Of a stretch of 64,000 nt of DNA, positions 32,995 to 42,600 are shown one piece after another. Source of the DNA: Desulfobacteraceae bacterium. GTDB taxonomy: Bacteria > Desulfobacterota > Desulfobacteria > Desulfobacterales > SURF-7. The DNA is taken from assembly GCA_003599865.1 (NCBI GenBank), contig QZKS01000050.1, positions 1 to 64,000 of the forward strand, read 5' to 3'. The notes under the pieces are model-generated. The model was given only the letters and a program-made list of their open reading frames with translations, did no database searches and was not told the origin of the DNA. The position numbers were made by a program, and so were the translations under genes. Every line of letters starts with the position of its first letter. Position 1 is the first letter of the stretch.

Positions 32995-34474
32995 CAACCG
33001 CGCCAAAACGCTTGCCGTATTCGGGACCGGATCGGATGTGGGAAAAAGTATTATCACGGCCGCTCTCTGCCGTTTCCTTTGGGAACAGAAAATAAAGGTC
33101 GCTCCCTTTAAAGCACAGAACATGTCCAACAACTCGGGCGTGACGCCGGAAGGCCTGGAAATGGGCCGGGCCCAGATCGTTCAGGCCGAAGCCTCCGGGA
33201 TTCCGCCGCATGTGGACATGAATCCGATTCTGCTGAAACCCACAAGCGAAGTCGGCTCCCAGGTGATCCTCCTGGGAAAACCCCTGGAAAACCATACGGC
33301 TGCCGAATATCACCGAAAAAAGAACCACCTGTTTGCATCTGCCTGCGCAGCCCTTGACCGGCTGCGGTCCACCCATGAGGTGATTGTCCTGGAAGGAGCC
33401 GGATCATGCGCAGAAATCAACCTGATGGAGAACGATATCGTAAACTTTAACATGGCTGAATATTCGGACGCTCCTGTGATCCTGGTTGCCGATATTCATC
33501 GGGGCGGTGTTTTTGCCCAGATCGTCGGCACCCTTGCATGCCTTCCCCAAAAGGAAAAAGATCGGATTGCCGGGGTGATCATCAACCGGTTTCGGGGCGA
33601 TATCTCTCTTTTTGGCGACGGCATACAATGGCTGGAAAATAAAACCGGAAAACCCATTCTAGGCGTTCTGCCTTGGTATGATCATATCCGGATTGAAGAA
33701 GAAGATTCGGTTGTTCTCGAGAAGCTGACTGCGTCACCTGACCGATCCCAAGGCACTTTGATGATCGCGGTTATCCGGCTTCCGCACATTTCCAATTTTA
33801 CGGACTTCCATCCCCTGACCGACCTGAAAGGCGCCTCACTTCAATTTATGGATAAACCAGCAGACCTGTCATTGTTCGGGGCGGTGATCCTGCCCGGCTC
33901 CAAAAACACCCGATCCGATCTGCACTGGCTGCAACAGACAGGATGGGCGGATCAGATCATCCGATATGCCGATAGGGGCGGTCATCTCCTTGGAATTTGC
34001 GGCGGATATCAGATGCTGGGACAGATGGTTCATGATCCGGACGGACTGGAAGGATCTTCCGGGTCCGGCAGAGGGCTTGGCCTGCTGCCGGTTGAAACCA
34101 CGCTGTCCGCCCCGAAAATAACGACACTGACATCATTTTCCTGGGACGGTCAGACCGGGAACGGTTATGAAATCCACATGGGAAAAACCATCCGGCACGG
34201 CGCCGAAGCGTTGTTTCAGGTGCACTCCCGGAACCGGGTACCGTGCAATCATGATGAAGGATGTGTCGGGAAAAATGCACGGATTATGGGAACCTATATC
34301 CATGGCCTTTTTGAACCACCGGAAATCACCCGAAAGTGGCTGGAAACAATCGGATATGGCCACATCCCTGTAGACCGTGAGGGCGGTCTTGCTGCAAGAG
34401 AAAAGGAATATAAACTGTTGTCAAAACATTTTCAGACCCATATTAATACGCAGTTGATTATGGATCTTATTTGA
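32978..34474 (+). CDS. cobQ: Cobyric acid synthase
   Basis: 498 residues starting with TTG inside the end of cobO. The N-terminal synthetase part has the P-loop FGTGSDVGKSIITAALCRFL and APFKAQNMSNNSGVTPEGLE; the C-terminal glutaminase has Cys in LLGICGGYQMLG and His in GTYIHGLFEPPE. It amidates the b, d, e and g side chains of adenosylcobyrinic diamide to cobyric acid. Because no corrin-ring genes are here, it may serve imported early intermediates, or ring synthesis lies elsewhere. Confidence 0.93.
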   Translation: MESKNNNRAKTLAVFGTGSDVGKSIITAALCRFLWEQKIKVAPFKAQNMSNNSGVTPEGLEMGRAQIVQAEASGIPPHVDMNPILLKPTSEVGSQVILLGKPLENHTAAEYHRKKNHLFASACAALDRLRSTHEVIVLEGAGSCAEINLMENDIVNFNMAEYSDAPVILVADIHRGGVFAQIVGTLACLPQKEKDRIAGVIINRFRGDISLFGDGIQWLENKTGKPILGVLPWYDHIRIEEEDSVVLEKLTASPDRSQGTLMIAVIRLPHISNFTDFHPLTDLKGASLQFMDKPADLSLFGAVILPGSKNTRSDLHWLQQTGWADQIIRYADRGGHLLGICGGYQMLGQMVHDPDGLEGSSGSGRGLGLLPVETTLSAPKITTLTSFSWDGQTGNGYEIHMGKTIRHGAEALFQVHSRNRVPCNHDEGCVGKNARIMGTYIHGLFEPPEITRKWLETIGYGHIPVDREGGLAAREKEYKLLSKHFQTHINTQLIMDLI

Positions 34475-34505
34475 ATACGGGATCTGCAAAAAAGGATTGA
34501 CCGGT

Positions 34506-35027
34506 ATGACGGAAAAAATTTTGGTGATCGGGGGATGCCGCAGCGGAAAAAGCAGCCATGCACTCTCGCTGGCGGAACAGATTCCGGGAGAGAAACGATT
34601 TATTGCCACCTGTATCCCGTTTGATGAGGAAATGAAAGAAAGGGTTTCCCATCACCAACAAGATAGAAGCCCTGACTGGATAACGATTGAGGCGCCCATA
34701 GACCTGCCCGGAGCGATTTTGAAACATTCGGCATTATCCGGGGTGGTCCTGGCAGATTGCCTGACGCTCTGGATCAGCAACCTTCTCATGAACAACATCA
34801 GCGGGCAGGAACTGGTTCCGGAGATCAACCGGCTTACCCATGCGATTCATCATGCGGCAAGTACCGTCATCCTGGTTTCCAATGAAGTAGGCACGGGAAT
34901 TGTTCCGGAAAACGCGCTGGCGCGCCTGTTCAGAGACGCCGCCGGACTGACCAATCAACGGGTGGCTTCGGCTGTGAACAAGGTAGTCTGGATGGTTGCC
35001 GGCATACCGGTTGTCATCAAAGGATAG
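34506..35027 (+). CDS. cobU: Adenosylcobinamide kinase / guanylyltransferase
   Basis: 173 residues from ATG 34506 with an AAAGGA site. P-loop ILVIGGCRSGKSSHALSLAE, guanylylation region FIATCIPFDEEMKERVSHHQ, and VILVSNEVGTGIVPENALAR followed by the AAGLTNQRVA tail. It phosphorylates adenosylcobinamide and converts it to GDP-cobinamide, the salvage entry point for cobinamide. Sits between cobQ and cobS, ten bases before cobS. Confidence 0.93.
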   Translation: MTEKILVIGGCRSGKSSHALSLAEQIPGEKRFIATCIPFDEEMKERVSHHQQDRSPDWITIEAPIDLPGAILKHSALSGVVLADCLTLWISNLLMNNISGQELVPEINRLTHAIHHAASTVILVSNEVGTGIVPENALARLFRDAAGLTNQRVASAVNKVVWMVAGIPVVIKG

Positions 35028-35036
35028 AACAGATCC

Positions 35037-35762
35037 ATGAAGCCATTGATTTCCGCAATCCAGTTTTTAACGATTCTTCCCATCGGGAAAAAAGGAACCT
35101 TTGTCCCGGACAGGATGCTGCCCTTTTTTCCGATTGTCGGCCTCCTGATCGGTCTGCTCCTGTGCATGTTTGATCTGTTTGCCAAACAGTTCTGGCCGCT
35201 CCCCGCTGTTGCGGTGCTGGATACGGTCTTTCTGATTATCATTACCGGAGCTCTTCATCTGGACGGCATTTGCGATACGGCAGATGGTTTATATGGAGGT
35301 GCGGGCGATCCTAATAGATCTCTTCACATTATGAAGGACAGCAGTGCAGGGGCCATCGGAGTGGTTGCCGTGATTTGCGTATTTGCCGTAAAATCAGCTG
35401 GCATTTTCAGCATGGATGACCATCGCATGCTTCTGCTGCTGATCGTTCCGGCATATGCCCGGGGAGCGACCCTGTTTGGATTTGCATGGCTGCCCTACGG
35501 AAGACCCGAAGGCGGAACCGGCCATGATTTTTTTCATAAAAAAATCACCGTTTCCACATTCGGGGGGCTGTTGATTCCTTTTTTTCTTTCTTTTTTTCTG
35601 GGGTGGGGATGGCTTGTTTTCAACATCTGTTTTCTTGCGGGTGTTGCCGCCATCTTGTTTTTTTATCAAAAACGCCTGGGATGCATCACCGGAGACATGC
35701 TTGGCGCAATGACCGAAGCCATAGAGGCATTCCTGTTTTTAATCGGTGCCATACACCTGTAA
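35037..35762 (+). CDS. cobS: Adenosylcobinamide-GDP ribazoletransferase
   Basis: 241 residues, an integral membrane protein with about six helices. PLISAIQFLTILPIGKKG opens the family; LHLDGICDTADGLYGGAGDP and RSLHIMKDSSAGAIGVVA carry its conserved Asp and His residues. It joins GDP-cobinamide with alpha-ribazole in the inner membrane, finishing cobamide assembly. Confidence 0.93.
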   Translation: MKPLISAIQFLTILPIGKKGTFVPDRMLPFFPIVGLLIGLLLCMFDLFAKQFWPLPAVAVLDTVFLIIITGALHLDGICDTADGLYGGAGDPNRSLHIMKDSSAGAIGVVAVICVFAVKSAGIFSMDDHRMLLLLIVPAYARGATLFGFAWLPYGRPEGGTGHDFFHKKITVSTFGGLLIPFFLSFFLGWGWLVFNICFLAGVAAILFFYQKRLGCITGDMLGAMTEAIEAFLFLIGAIHL

Positions 35763-35778
35763 TGCGCGGAGAAATGAT

Positions 35779-36861
35779 ATGATCACCGGTCACGGTGGAA
35801 ACATCTATAAACTGGCAAAACAAAACGGCTGCCGGCCGGAAGATATCATCGACATGAGCAGCAACCTCAATCCCCTCGGTCCGCCCCCGGGTTTGCTGGA
35901 ATTTCTGCAACAAAACATATCCGTGATCCGGGCATTGCCGGATGCCGGAGCCGATTGTCTGATTGAAAAATTTGCCGCCATCCATGAGATTGACAAAGGT
36001 CAGGTTCTGGCCGGACACGGAACCACCGAATTCATCTATTCCATGACAACATCATTGCAGATCAAAAACGCCCTGATTCTGGGACCGACCTATTCCGACT
36101 ATCAGGATTCCTGCCTCCGGAATGAAACCCGTTATGCGTTTCTCATGGCAGAGGAATCAACCGGTTTCTCCCATGATCCGGACCGGATCGCGGAACAGGT
36201 GAAAAACAAGGACATGGTGTTTATCTGCAACCCCAACAATCCGACCGGAACCTCTATCCCGACCCGGTCAATACACCGGATCTGCGCAGCCAACCCGGAT
36301 ACGATCTTTGTGATTGATGAATCCTATTACCCCTTTATAGATGATGAAAAAATTTCAGGCATGCTCCGGACAAACCTGAAAAACGTAATCGTGCTGACCT
36401 CCATGTCCAAGATTTTCAGCATCCCCGGACTGCGAACCGGTTTTTTAAAGGCTTCTCCGGAGATTGCAAGCCGATGCCGGCAATACCAGGTTCCCTGGAA
36501 TGTGAACAGTCTTGCCCAGACAGCCGTCGACTATATCCTTTCCCATTTCCGGGAAATGAATGCATTTGTTCAAAAAACAAGGGATTTCATCCAAACAGAG
36601 CAGGATCATTTTATCGGCCGGTTTCAACATGTCTCCGCCCTCTCCTTTTTCCCCAGCCGGGTTCCCTATATCCTGATCCGGCTGAACAACGGATTGAAGG
36701 CCGATGCCGTCTGCGAAACCCTGGCAAAGGACAATATCCTCATTCGGAACTGCGCCAATTTTGACGGTCTCACAGATCAATATATCCGTGTGGCATTGAA
36801 GAGCAGGCCTGCCAACCGGATGCTGGCAGATAAACTGATCCAACTGGTGAACCGTATATGA
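35779..36861 (+). CDS. cobD: Threonine-phosphate decarboxylase-like aminotransferase (CobD/CobC type)
   Basis: 360 residues from ATG 35779 (site GGAGAAA). Fold-type I PLP enzyme: HGGNIYKLAKQNGCRPEDII then DMSSNLNPLGPP is the typical CobD N-terminus, HGTTEFIYSMTTSLQIKNAL and FICNPNNPTGTSIPTRSI follow, and the PLP lysine lies in VLTSMSKIFSIPGLRTGF. It would make (R)-1-amino-2-propanol phosphate for the aminopropanol arm. The histidinol-phosphate aminotransferase alternative is unlikely because of cbiB and cobS neighbours. Overlaps cbiB by four bases. Confidence 0.88.
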   Translation: MITGHGGNIYKLAKQNGCRPEDIIDMSSNLNPLGPPPGLLEFLQQNISVIRALPDAGADCLIEKFAAIHEIDKGQVLAGHGTTEFIYSMTTSLQIKNALILGPTYSDYQDSCLRNETRYAFLMAEESTGFSHDPDRIAEQVKNKDMVFICNPNNPTGTSIPTRSIHRICAANPDTIFVIDESYYPFIDDEKISGMLRTNLKNVIVLTSMSKIFSIPGLRTGFLKASPEIASRCRQYQVPWNVNSLAQTAVDYILSHFREMNAFVQKTRDFIQTEQDHFIGRFQHVSALSFFPSRVPYILIRLNNGLKADAVCETLAKDNILIRNCANFDGLTDQYIRVALKSRPANRMLADKLIQLVNRI

Positions 36862-37826
36862 CTGATTTTCTATGTATTTGGATTCTTCCGGCGGCATTTG
36901 CCCTGGACCTGATTCTGGGGGACCCGGCATTTCTTCCCCATCCCATAAGGTGGATGGGAAGTGCAATTGCCTATTGGGAGCCGCGGTTCCGGACCCTGCC
37001 GGTGAATGCAGGAGTATCGGGGTCGCTCTTTTCAATTTTTCTCATTCTCTCCACGTTCTTTATCTGTTTCCTTCTGGTTGCCTTGTTCCGTTGGATGGAT
37101 CCGGTTCTCGGATTTCTGGTGGAAACCATTCTGGTTTACTATTGTATCTCAGCCGGATCCCTGAAAGACGCCGCCATGGAAGTATATCAGGCGCTTCACA
37201 GGAGGGATCTTGAAACGGCAAGATCCAAACTTTCCATGATTGTCGGAAGGGACGTCACCAACCTGGATCAACAGGGAATTACCCGGGCGGCAGTGGAAAC
37301 CGTTGCGGAAAACCTGGTGGACGGGGTACTCTCCCCTTTATTCTTTGCGGCAATCGGAGGAGCACCCCTGGCCATGGCCTATAAAATGGTCAACACCCTG
37401 GATTCCATGATCGGATATAAAAATGAGAAATACATCGATTTCGGAAAAACGTCCGCCCGAATCGATGATGTCGGTAACTTTATTCCTGCCCGTGCATCCG
37501 TACCCCTCATTGCCGCTTCCTCACAAATGCTATGGAAACAAGGCAGATCCGCCTTCCGGACGGCTGTACGGGAAGGACGAAACCACACCAGCCCCAATGC
37601 CGGATATCCCGAGGCGGCTTTTGCCGGCTCTTTTCAGATCAAACTGGGCGGGCCCAACATCTACCATGGAAAGTTGGTTTCAAAACCTTACATTGGAACA
37701 AATTTCGGGCAGACAAACCCTGATCATATCCAAAAGGCATGCCGGCTGATGATGGTTTCATCCTGTGTCGGTCTTCTGATCTTCTGGCTGATCGGCATTT
37801 CCATACGATATTGCGGTTCAATATGA
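36858..37826 (+). CDS. cbiB: Adenosylcobinamide-phosphate synthase
   Basis: 322 residues, membrane protein. ALDLILGDPAFLPHPIRWMG is the family signature, followed by TNLDQQGITRAAVETVAENL, VDGVLSPLFFAAIGGAPLAM and KMVNTLDSMIGYKNEKYIDF. It couples cobyric acid with aminopropanol phosphate. This step repairs the product of CbiZ (cobyrate), linking the amidohydrolase in the uptake operon to this cluster. Four-base overlap with the next gene. Confidence 0.93.
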   Translation: MTDFLCIWILPAAFALDLILGDPAFLPHPIRWMGSAIAYWEPRFRTLPVNAGVSGSLFSIFLILSTFFICFLLVALFRWMDPVLGFLVETILVYYCISAGSLKDAAMEVYQALHRRDLETARSKLSMIVGRDVTNLDQQGITRAAVETVAENLVDGVLSPLFFAAIGGAPLAMAYKMVNTLDSMIGYKNEKYIDFGKTSARIDDVGNFIPARASVPLIAASSQMLWKQGRSAFRTAVREGRNHTSPNAGYPEAAFAGSFQIKLGGPNIYHGKLVSKPYIGTNFGQTNPDHIQKACRLMMVSSCVGLLIFWLIGISIRYCGSI

Positions 37827-38644
37827 TCCCGTCGTTTCCCCGATCCTATAAAAATCGCTTCCCTTTTCGAATGGGAACAACCTCTTTTATCTATCCGGAT
37901 CACTATGCCCGGAATGTACAATTACTCGGACCTTTTTTTGATGAAATCGAATTGCTTTTTTTTGAAAGCCGATTTGAAGACAGCCTGCCTTCCCGAAACG
38001 CTGTACAGGAACTGAAAGATCTGTCGCAACAGCATGGCGTCTCTTACAATATCCATCTTCCGGTGGATGTTACCCTGGGTGATGACAGCATGACCAAACG
38101 AATGCATGCGGTAGACACCATCAACCGGTTTATCGATCGCACGCAACCGCTTTCTCCGTCCACCAGTACGCTTCACCTGGTCAAACCCGAATCCATACAA
38201 AACAAAACCGATATCCGGAACTGGCAGGATGCGTTATACTGGAGCCTTGGAAAAGTGGCCGGCAAGGAATTCAACGGAAAAAACCTCTCCATTGAGAACC
38301 TTTTATATCCCATGGACCTGATTGATCCAATCATCCGTGAATTTCATCTGTCGGTCTGCCTGGATATCGGGCACCTGATCCTTTCGGGTCAGGACATGGA
38401 AAAGCCCTTTGAAACATGGAAAGATGCCATCTCCATTGTTCATCTCCATGGTGCGGCCGGAGGAAAGGACCACTTATGCCTTGATCAGCCGGCATCCGGG
38501 CAGATGAAACAGGTCATCTCCAAACTTCGTGACTTTACCGGGACCGTATCTCTTGAAGTCTTTTCTTTTTCAAAGCTGCACAGCTCAATGGCAATATTGG
38601 AAAGGATGTGGGACAACCGCAGCACCGACTGCGTCAGCAGGTAA
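37823..38644 (+). CDS. cbiR: CbiR-like cobamide-remodelling hydrolase (AP-endonuclease-2 TIM barrel)
   Basis: 273 residues from the ATG that overlaps the cbiB stop. The fold is a xylose-isomerase/AP-endonuclease-2 TIM barrel: FRMGTTSFIYPDHYARNVQ, FFDEIELLFFES, VSYNIHLPVD, STSTLHLVKPE, NLSIENLL, FHLSVCLDIGHLIL, ISIVHLHGAA and GTVSLEVFSF. The His/Glu/Asp residues at strand ends form a metal site. CbiR of Akkermansia muciniphila, from this superfamily, cleaves the phosphoribosyl bond in the nucleotide loop of cobamides to start remodelling; its homologues lie in cobamide operons. Position and fold support the name, but the sequence match to Akkermansia CbiR was not computed. Confidence 0.7.
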   Translation: MIPSFPRSYKNRFPFRMGTTSFIYPDHYARNVQLLGPFFDEIELLFFESRFEDSLPSRNAVQELKDLSQQHGVSYNIHLPVDVTLGDDSMTKRMHAVDTINRFIDRTQPLSPSTSTLHLVKPESIQNKTDIRNWQDALYWSLGKVAGKEFNGKNLSIENLLYPMDLIDPIIREFHLSVCLDIGHLILSGQDMEKPFETWKDAISIVHLHGAAGGKDHLCLDQPASGQMKQVISKLRDFTGTVSLEVFSFSKLHSSMAILERMWDNRSTDCVSR

Positions 38645-38671
38645 ATGCAGGAGAATCAAAGGAATCATGCG

Positions 38672-39460
38672 ATGAAGCTTGTTGCAGACAATCTGAACAT
38701 CATCAACCCGGTCATCCGGAATGCATTGGAAACACTGGATCCGGAACCCATCCGGGAAATGGTAACTCGGTGTGAAATCGCCGGTGCTGATGCAATTGAT
38801 ATCAATACCGGACCGCTTTCCCGGGCGCCGATAGAGAAAATGACCTTTCTGGTGGAGACCGTCCAATCGGTTTCGACACTCCCGATTCTGATTGACACAA
38901 CCAATCCAAAAGCCATGGAAGCCGGATTACAGGCAAACAAAAACATCTCTATTATCAATGGCTTTTCTCTTGAGCCGCAAAAACTGAAAACCATTCTCCC
39001 TCTTGCAAAAAAATACAAGAGCGATATAATAGGGTATCTTTTGTACCCGGACAGCAGTGTCCCCCAAGATGCTTCCGAACGTTTTGATCTTGCCATTCAG
39101 ATTCACAAAGCCATTCATGATCATGGTATTGAAGACCATCAATTGATCATCGACCCCATTATTGTTCCGTTATCCTGGCAGGATGGAATCAGGCAAGCAC
39201 CTGAAATTGTAAATTTTATTCGCATTCTTCCCGATCTTCTCGGATTTCCGGTCAAAACGATCGCCGGCTTATCCAATTTAACCTCAGGATACGGGAACAT
39301 GAAAAAAAAATTACGGATGGAAAGCGCCTATCTCCCGATGCTTGCCGCAGCAGGACTCGATATGGCGTTGTTAAATATGTTTCACAGGGAAACGATAGAA
39401 GTTGCCAAAGCCTGCGTCCCCCTGATCCGCCCCGGAGTTTTTTCATGGGAGGAATTGTGA
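38672..39460 (+). CDS. Pterin-binding methyltransferase-like protein (AcsE/MtgA family)
   Basis: 262 residues from ATG 38672 (site AAAGGA). Residues NLNIINPVIRNALE, GADAIDINTGP, LPILIDTTNPKAMEAGL, ISIINGFSLE, HQLIIDPIIVPLSWQDG and KTIAGLSNLTSG follow methyltetrahydrofolate:corrinoid methyltransferases, which are single TIM barrels of this length. It would transfer a methyl group between tetrahydrofolate and a corrinoid protein. No corrinoid-binding partner domain is encoded nearby. The location after cbiR suggests either a corrinoid consumer or an undescribed part of remodelling. Confidence 0.7.
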   Translation: MKLVADNLNIINPVIRNALETLDPEPIREMVTRCEIAGADAIDINTGPLSRAPIEKMTFLVETVQSVSTLPILIDTTNPKAMEAGLQANKNISIINGFSLEPQKLKTILPLAKKYKSDIIGYLLYPDSSVPQDASERFDLAIQIHKAIHDHGIEDHQLIIDPIIVPLSWQDGIRQAPEIVNFIRILPDLLGFPVKTIAGLSNLTSGYGNMKKKLRMESAYLPMLAAAGLDMALLNMFHRETIEVAKACVPLIRPGVFSWEEL

Positions 39461-39525
39461 TCAATACCAAAAGCGGATCGATGCAAAGAAAGATATTTTC
39501 CGATATTCCGACCATCCGAGAACGT

Positions 39526-39554
39526 TTGACTTGCTTTAATTTATTCGATATGTT
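39526..39554 (+). promoter_or_regulatory. Candidate sigma-70 promoter of the chemotaxis cluster
   Basis: TTGACT (39526-39531) and TATGTT (39549-39554) are 17 bases apart, about 87 bases upstream of cheA. Seen by eye only. Confidence 0.4.
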
Positions 39555-39640
39555 TTTACCAAATTCAGCCAGCATATTCTTAATGTAATCAATTGCTTCA
39601 ATTTTCCGGTACCCACACCTGATCGAGCGGGAGGATAGAC

Positions 39641-42600
39641 ATGATTTTCGAAGATGATGAAACCCTGCAGATGTATATTGAAGAATCGCTGGATCATCTA
39701 TCCAATATTGAAAACGATCTGCTTTTAATTGAAGAGGCGGGCGCCGATATTAATGAAGAACTTGTGAATAATGTTTTTCGTGCCGCCCACTCCATCAAGG
39801 GCGGAGCCGGTTTTATGGGGCTTTCCAACATCAAGGAACTATCCCATAAAATTGAAAATGTACTGGGCCTGATCCGCAGCCGGGAAATTGTCCCCACACC
39901 GGAAACAATCAATACCCTGCTGAAGGCATTTGATACCCTGAAAGATATGATCCATGATGTTGAACACAGCAACGGCATGGACACCTCGGAACATATTGTC
40001 GCCCTGGTCGGTCTCACGGCTGCATCCTTGCCGGATGATGAAAAAGAAAGTGTCGCCGGAATCCTGAATATATCCATTGAAGGAAAAGCAAATTTATTAA
40101 CCGCCCCGCAATTTGATATCGATCAGGCAAAAAAGGAAGGGATGACCATCTATCTGGTGGAATATGACCTGATCCACGATATTCACCGAAAAAAGAAAAC
40201 ACCGCTGGATGTGATTTCATCACTGATCAACAGCGGGAAAATGATCCAATCCAAAATCGATATCGATGCGGTCGGAACACTTAACCAGGAAATCCCGACA
40301 CGAATTCCGTTTTACATTCTTTTTGCTTCCATTATTGAACCGGAAATCATCACCGCCCTTTTTGATGTCGAAGAAAAATACGTTCATGTCGTCACCGAGT
40401 CCATGTGCTCCCCTGCCCATGAAGGTGCTTTACCGGAACCGGACCTTTTCGATATCCTTTCCGAAGAGTCCCCGGAAACTCCGGATATCCCCGAACCGGA
40501 ATCGATTCCCTTTGATGAACCCATCGAATCCGCGCAGACAATTGAGCCGGTCTCCATACCGGACCCGGTCAAGGAAGATACGGCCGAAACCATATCGACG
40601 CTGTCCAAACCCGCTACCTCACAAACATCCCTGCGGGTAAATGTTGATCTTCTGGACGACCTGATGACCCTTGCCGGAGAATTGGTATTGAGCCGGAATC
40701 AACTGCTTCAGGGTATTAGCTTAAAGGACAAGCGGACCCTTGAAATCGCCGGTCAGAGAATCGATATGGTGACATCAGAGCTTCAGGAAGCAATCATGAA
40801 GACCAGGATGCAGTCGATTTCCAATGTCTTTAACAAATTTCCACGGGTTGTCCGGGATCTGGCGCGGGATCTGGGGAAAGAGATCGCGCTTTCCATTGAA
40901 GGCAAAGATGTTGAATTGGATAAAACCATTATCGAAGCGATCAGTGATCCCCTGACACACCTTGTCCGGAACGCTGTTGATCATGGGATTGAATCACCGG
41001 AAGTACGCCGCAGCCTCGGCAAAGATCCCACCGGAATCATCAAATTGAAGGCATTCCATGAAGCCGGGCAGGTCAACATTGAAATTACGGATGATGGAAA
41101 AGGCATTGACGGAAACCAGCTGGTCACCTCCGCCCTGAAAAAGAATCTGATCAACGATCAGGAGGCCAATCTCCTGTCGGACAAAGAAAAGATTGCATTG
41201 ATATTTCTACCGGGGTTTTCCACCGCACACCAGGTCACCGATATCTCCGGCAGAGGTGTTGGAATGGATGTGGTCAAAACCAACCTGGATAAGCTGGGAG
41301 GAATCGTTGATATTGAATCCGCCGTCCACAAGGGAACGGTCATCCGCATCAAGCTGCCCCTGACCCTGGCAATTATTCCCAGCCAGATCATCTCTGTCGG
41401 GAATGAACGGTATGCCATTCCCCAGGTCAACCTGAATGAACTCCTTCGGATCCCTGCCGTACAGGTTAAAGACCGGATCGAAAAAGTCGGTAACGCAGAG
41501 GTGGTCCGTTTGAGAGGCAGCCTGCTTCCTCTTCTGAATCTTTCCAAGGTTCTGGAAATCGACAATTTTTACGTTCATCCTTCAGACGGCTCCAAATCTT
41601 CCGATCGACGGGAAAACATTGCAGATCGAAGGTCAAAATACAGCCCGCCCATAGATCCGCCCGAATCCGAACTGCCGGAAACACAACCGGATACTCCGGA
41701 TGAAACAGGCTATACCCCCCGACAGATAGCGGAAAGAAGAAGAAGTATCAACAGCGCCATCAATATCGCCGTTGTTTCCGCCGGGCCCTTTAAGTATGGG
41801 CTGGTAGTCAACTATCTTCGCGATTCCGAAGAGATCGTTGTAAAACCCCTGGGACGTCACCTGAAAGGATGCCAGGGTTATGCGGGCGCAACCATTATGG
41901 GTGATGGGAAGGTCGCATTGATTCTCGATGTTGCCGGCCTTGCGCAGATGGCAAAACTGGCTTCCATTGAAAAACTCGACAGCGCAGGCAGAATGCCGGA
42001 AGATCCGACCCAGGCACAGCAGGACAAAGGAGATGCAACCTCTCTCCTTCTCTTCAGAAACGGAATTGATGAGCAATGTGCCGTACCGCTGGCGATGGTG
42101 GAACGAATTGAAAGAATAAAAGTAGCCAATATTGAAACCGTCGGAGGCAAAAAGGTGATTCAGTACCGCGGCGGCAGTCTGCCCCTCTTCTCCCTGGATC
42201 AGGTGGCGGACATGAAATCGCTCCCGGAATCCAGCCAGCTGGAAGTGATCGTTTTTACGCTTGCGGGAAGAGAGGTCGGCCTCATGGTAACCCCGCCTGT
42301 CGACGCAGTCGATGTCGTTGTTGAGCTGGACAAAACCACCCTGAGGCAAACCGGTATCATGGGTTCCGCCATCATCGGGAACCACACCACACTGATGGTG
42401 GACATGTATGAACTGGTTCGGGCCATCAATCCCGGATGGTTTGAAGGCAAAGCAAACAGACTGAAGCCATCCAATCAACACCCTTTGGTTCTTTTTGCCG
42501 AAGATTCCGATTTTTTTCGCAATCAGGTAAAAGGATTTCTGGAAGATGCCGGGTATCGTGTTCTGGAAGCAAAAGATGGGCTGGCTGCATGGGATCTTCT

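Noticed and set aside
41633-42481. 282-codon frame on the minus strand
   Set aside because: Opposite the CheA C-terminal domains; no motif or ribosome site.
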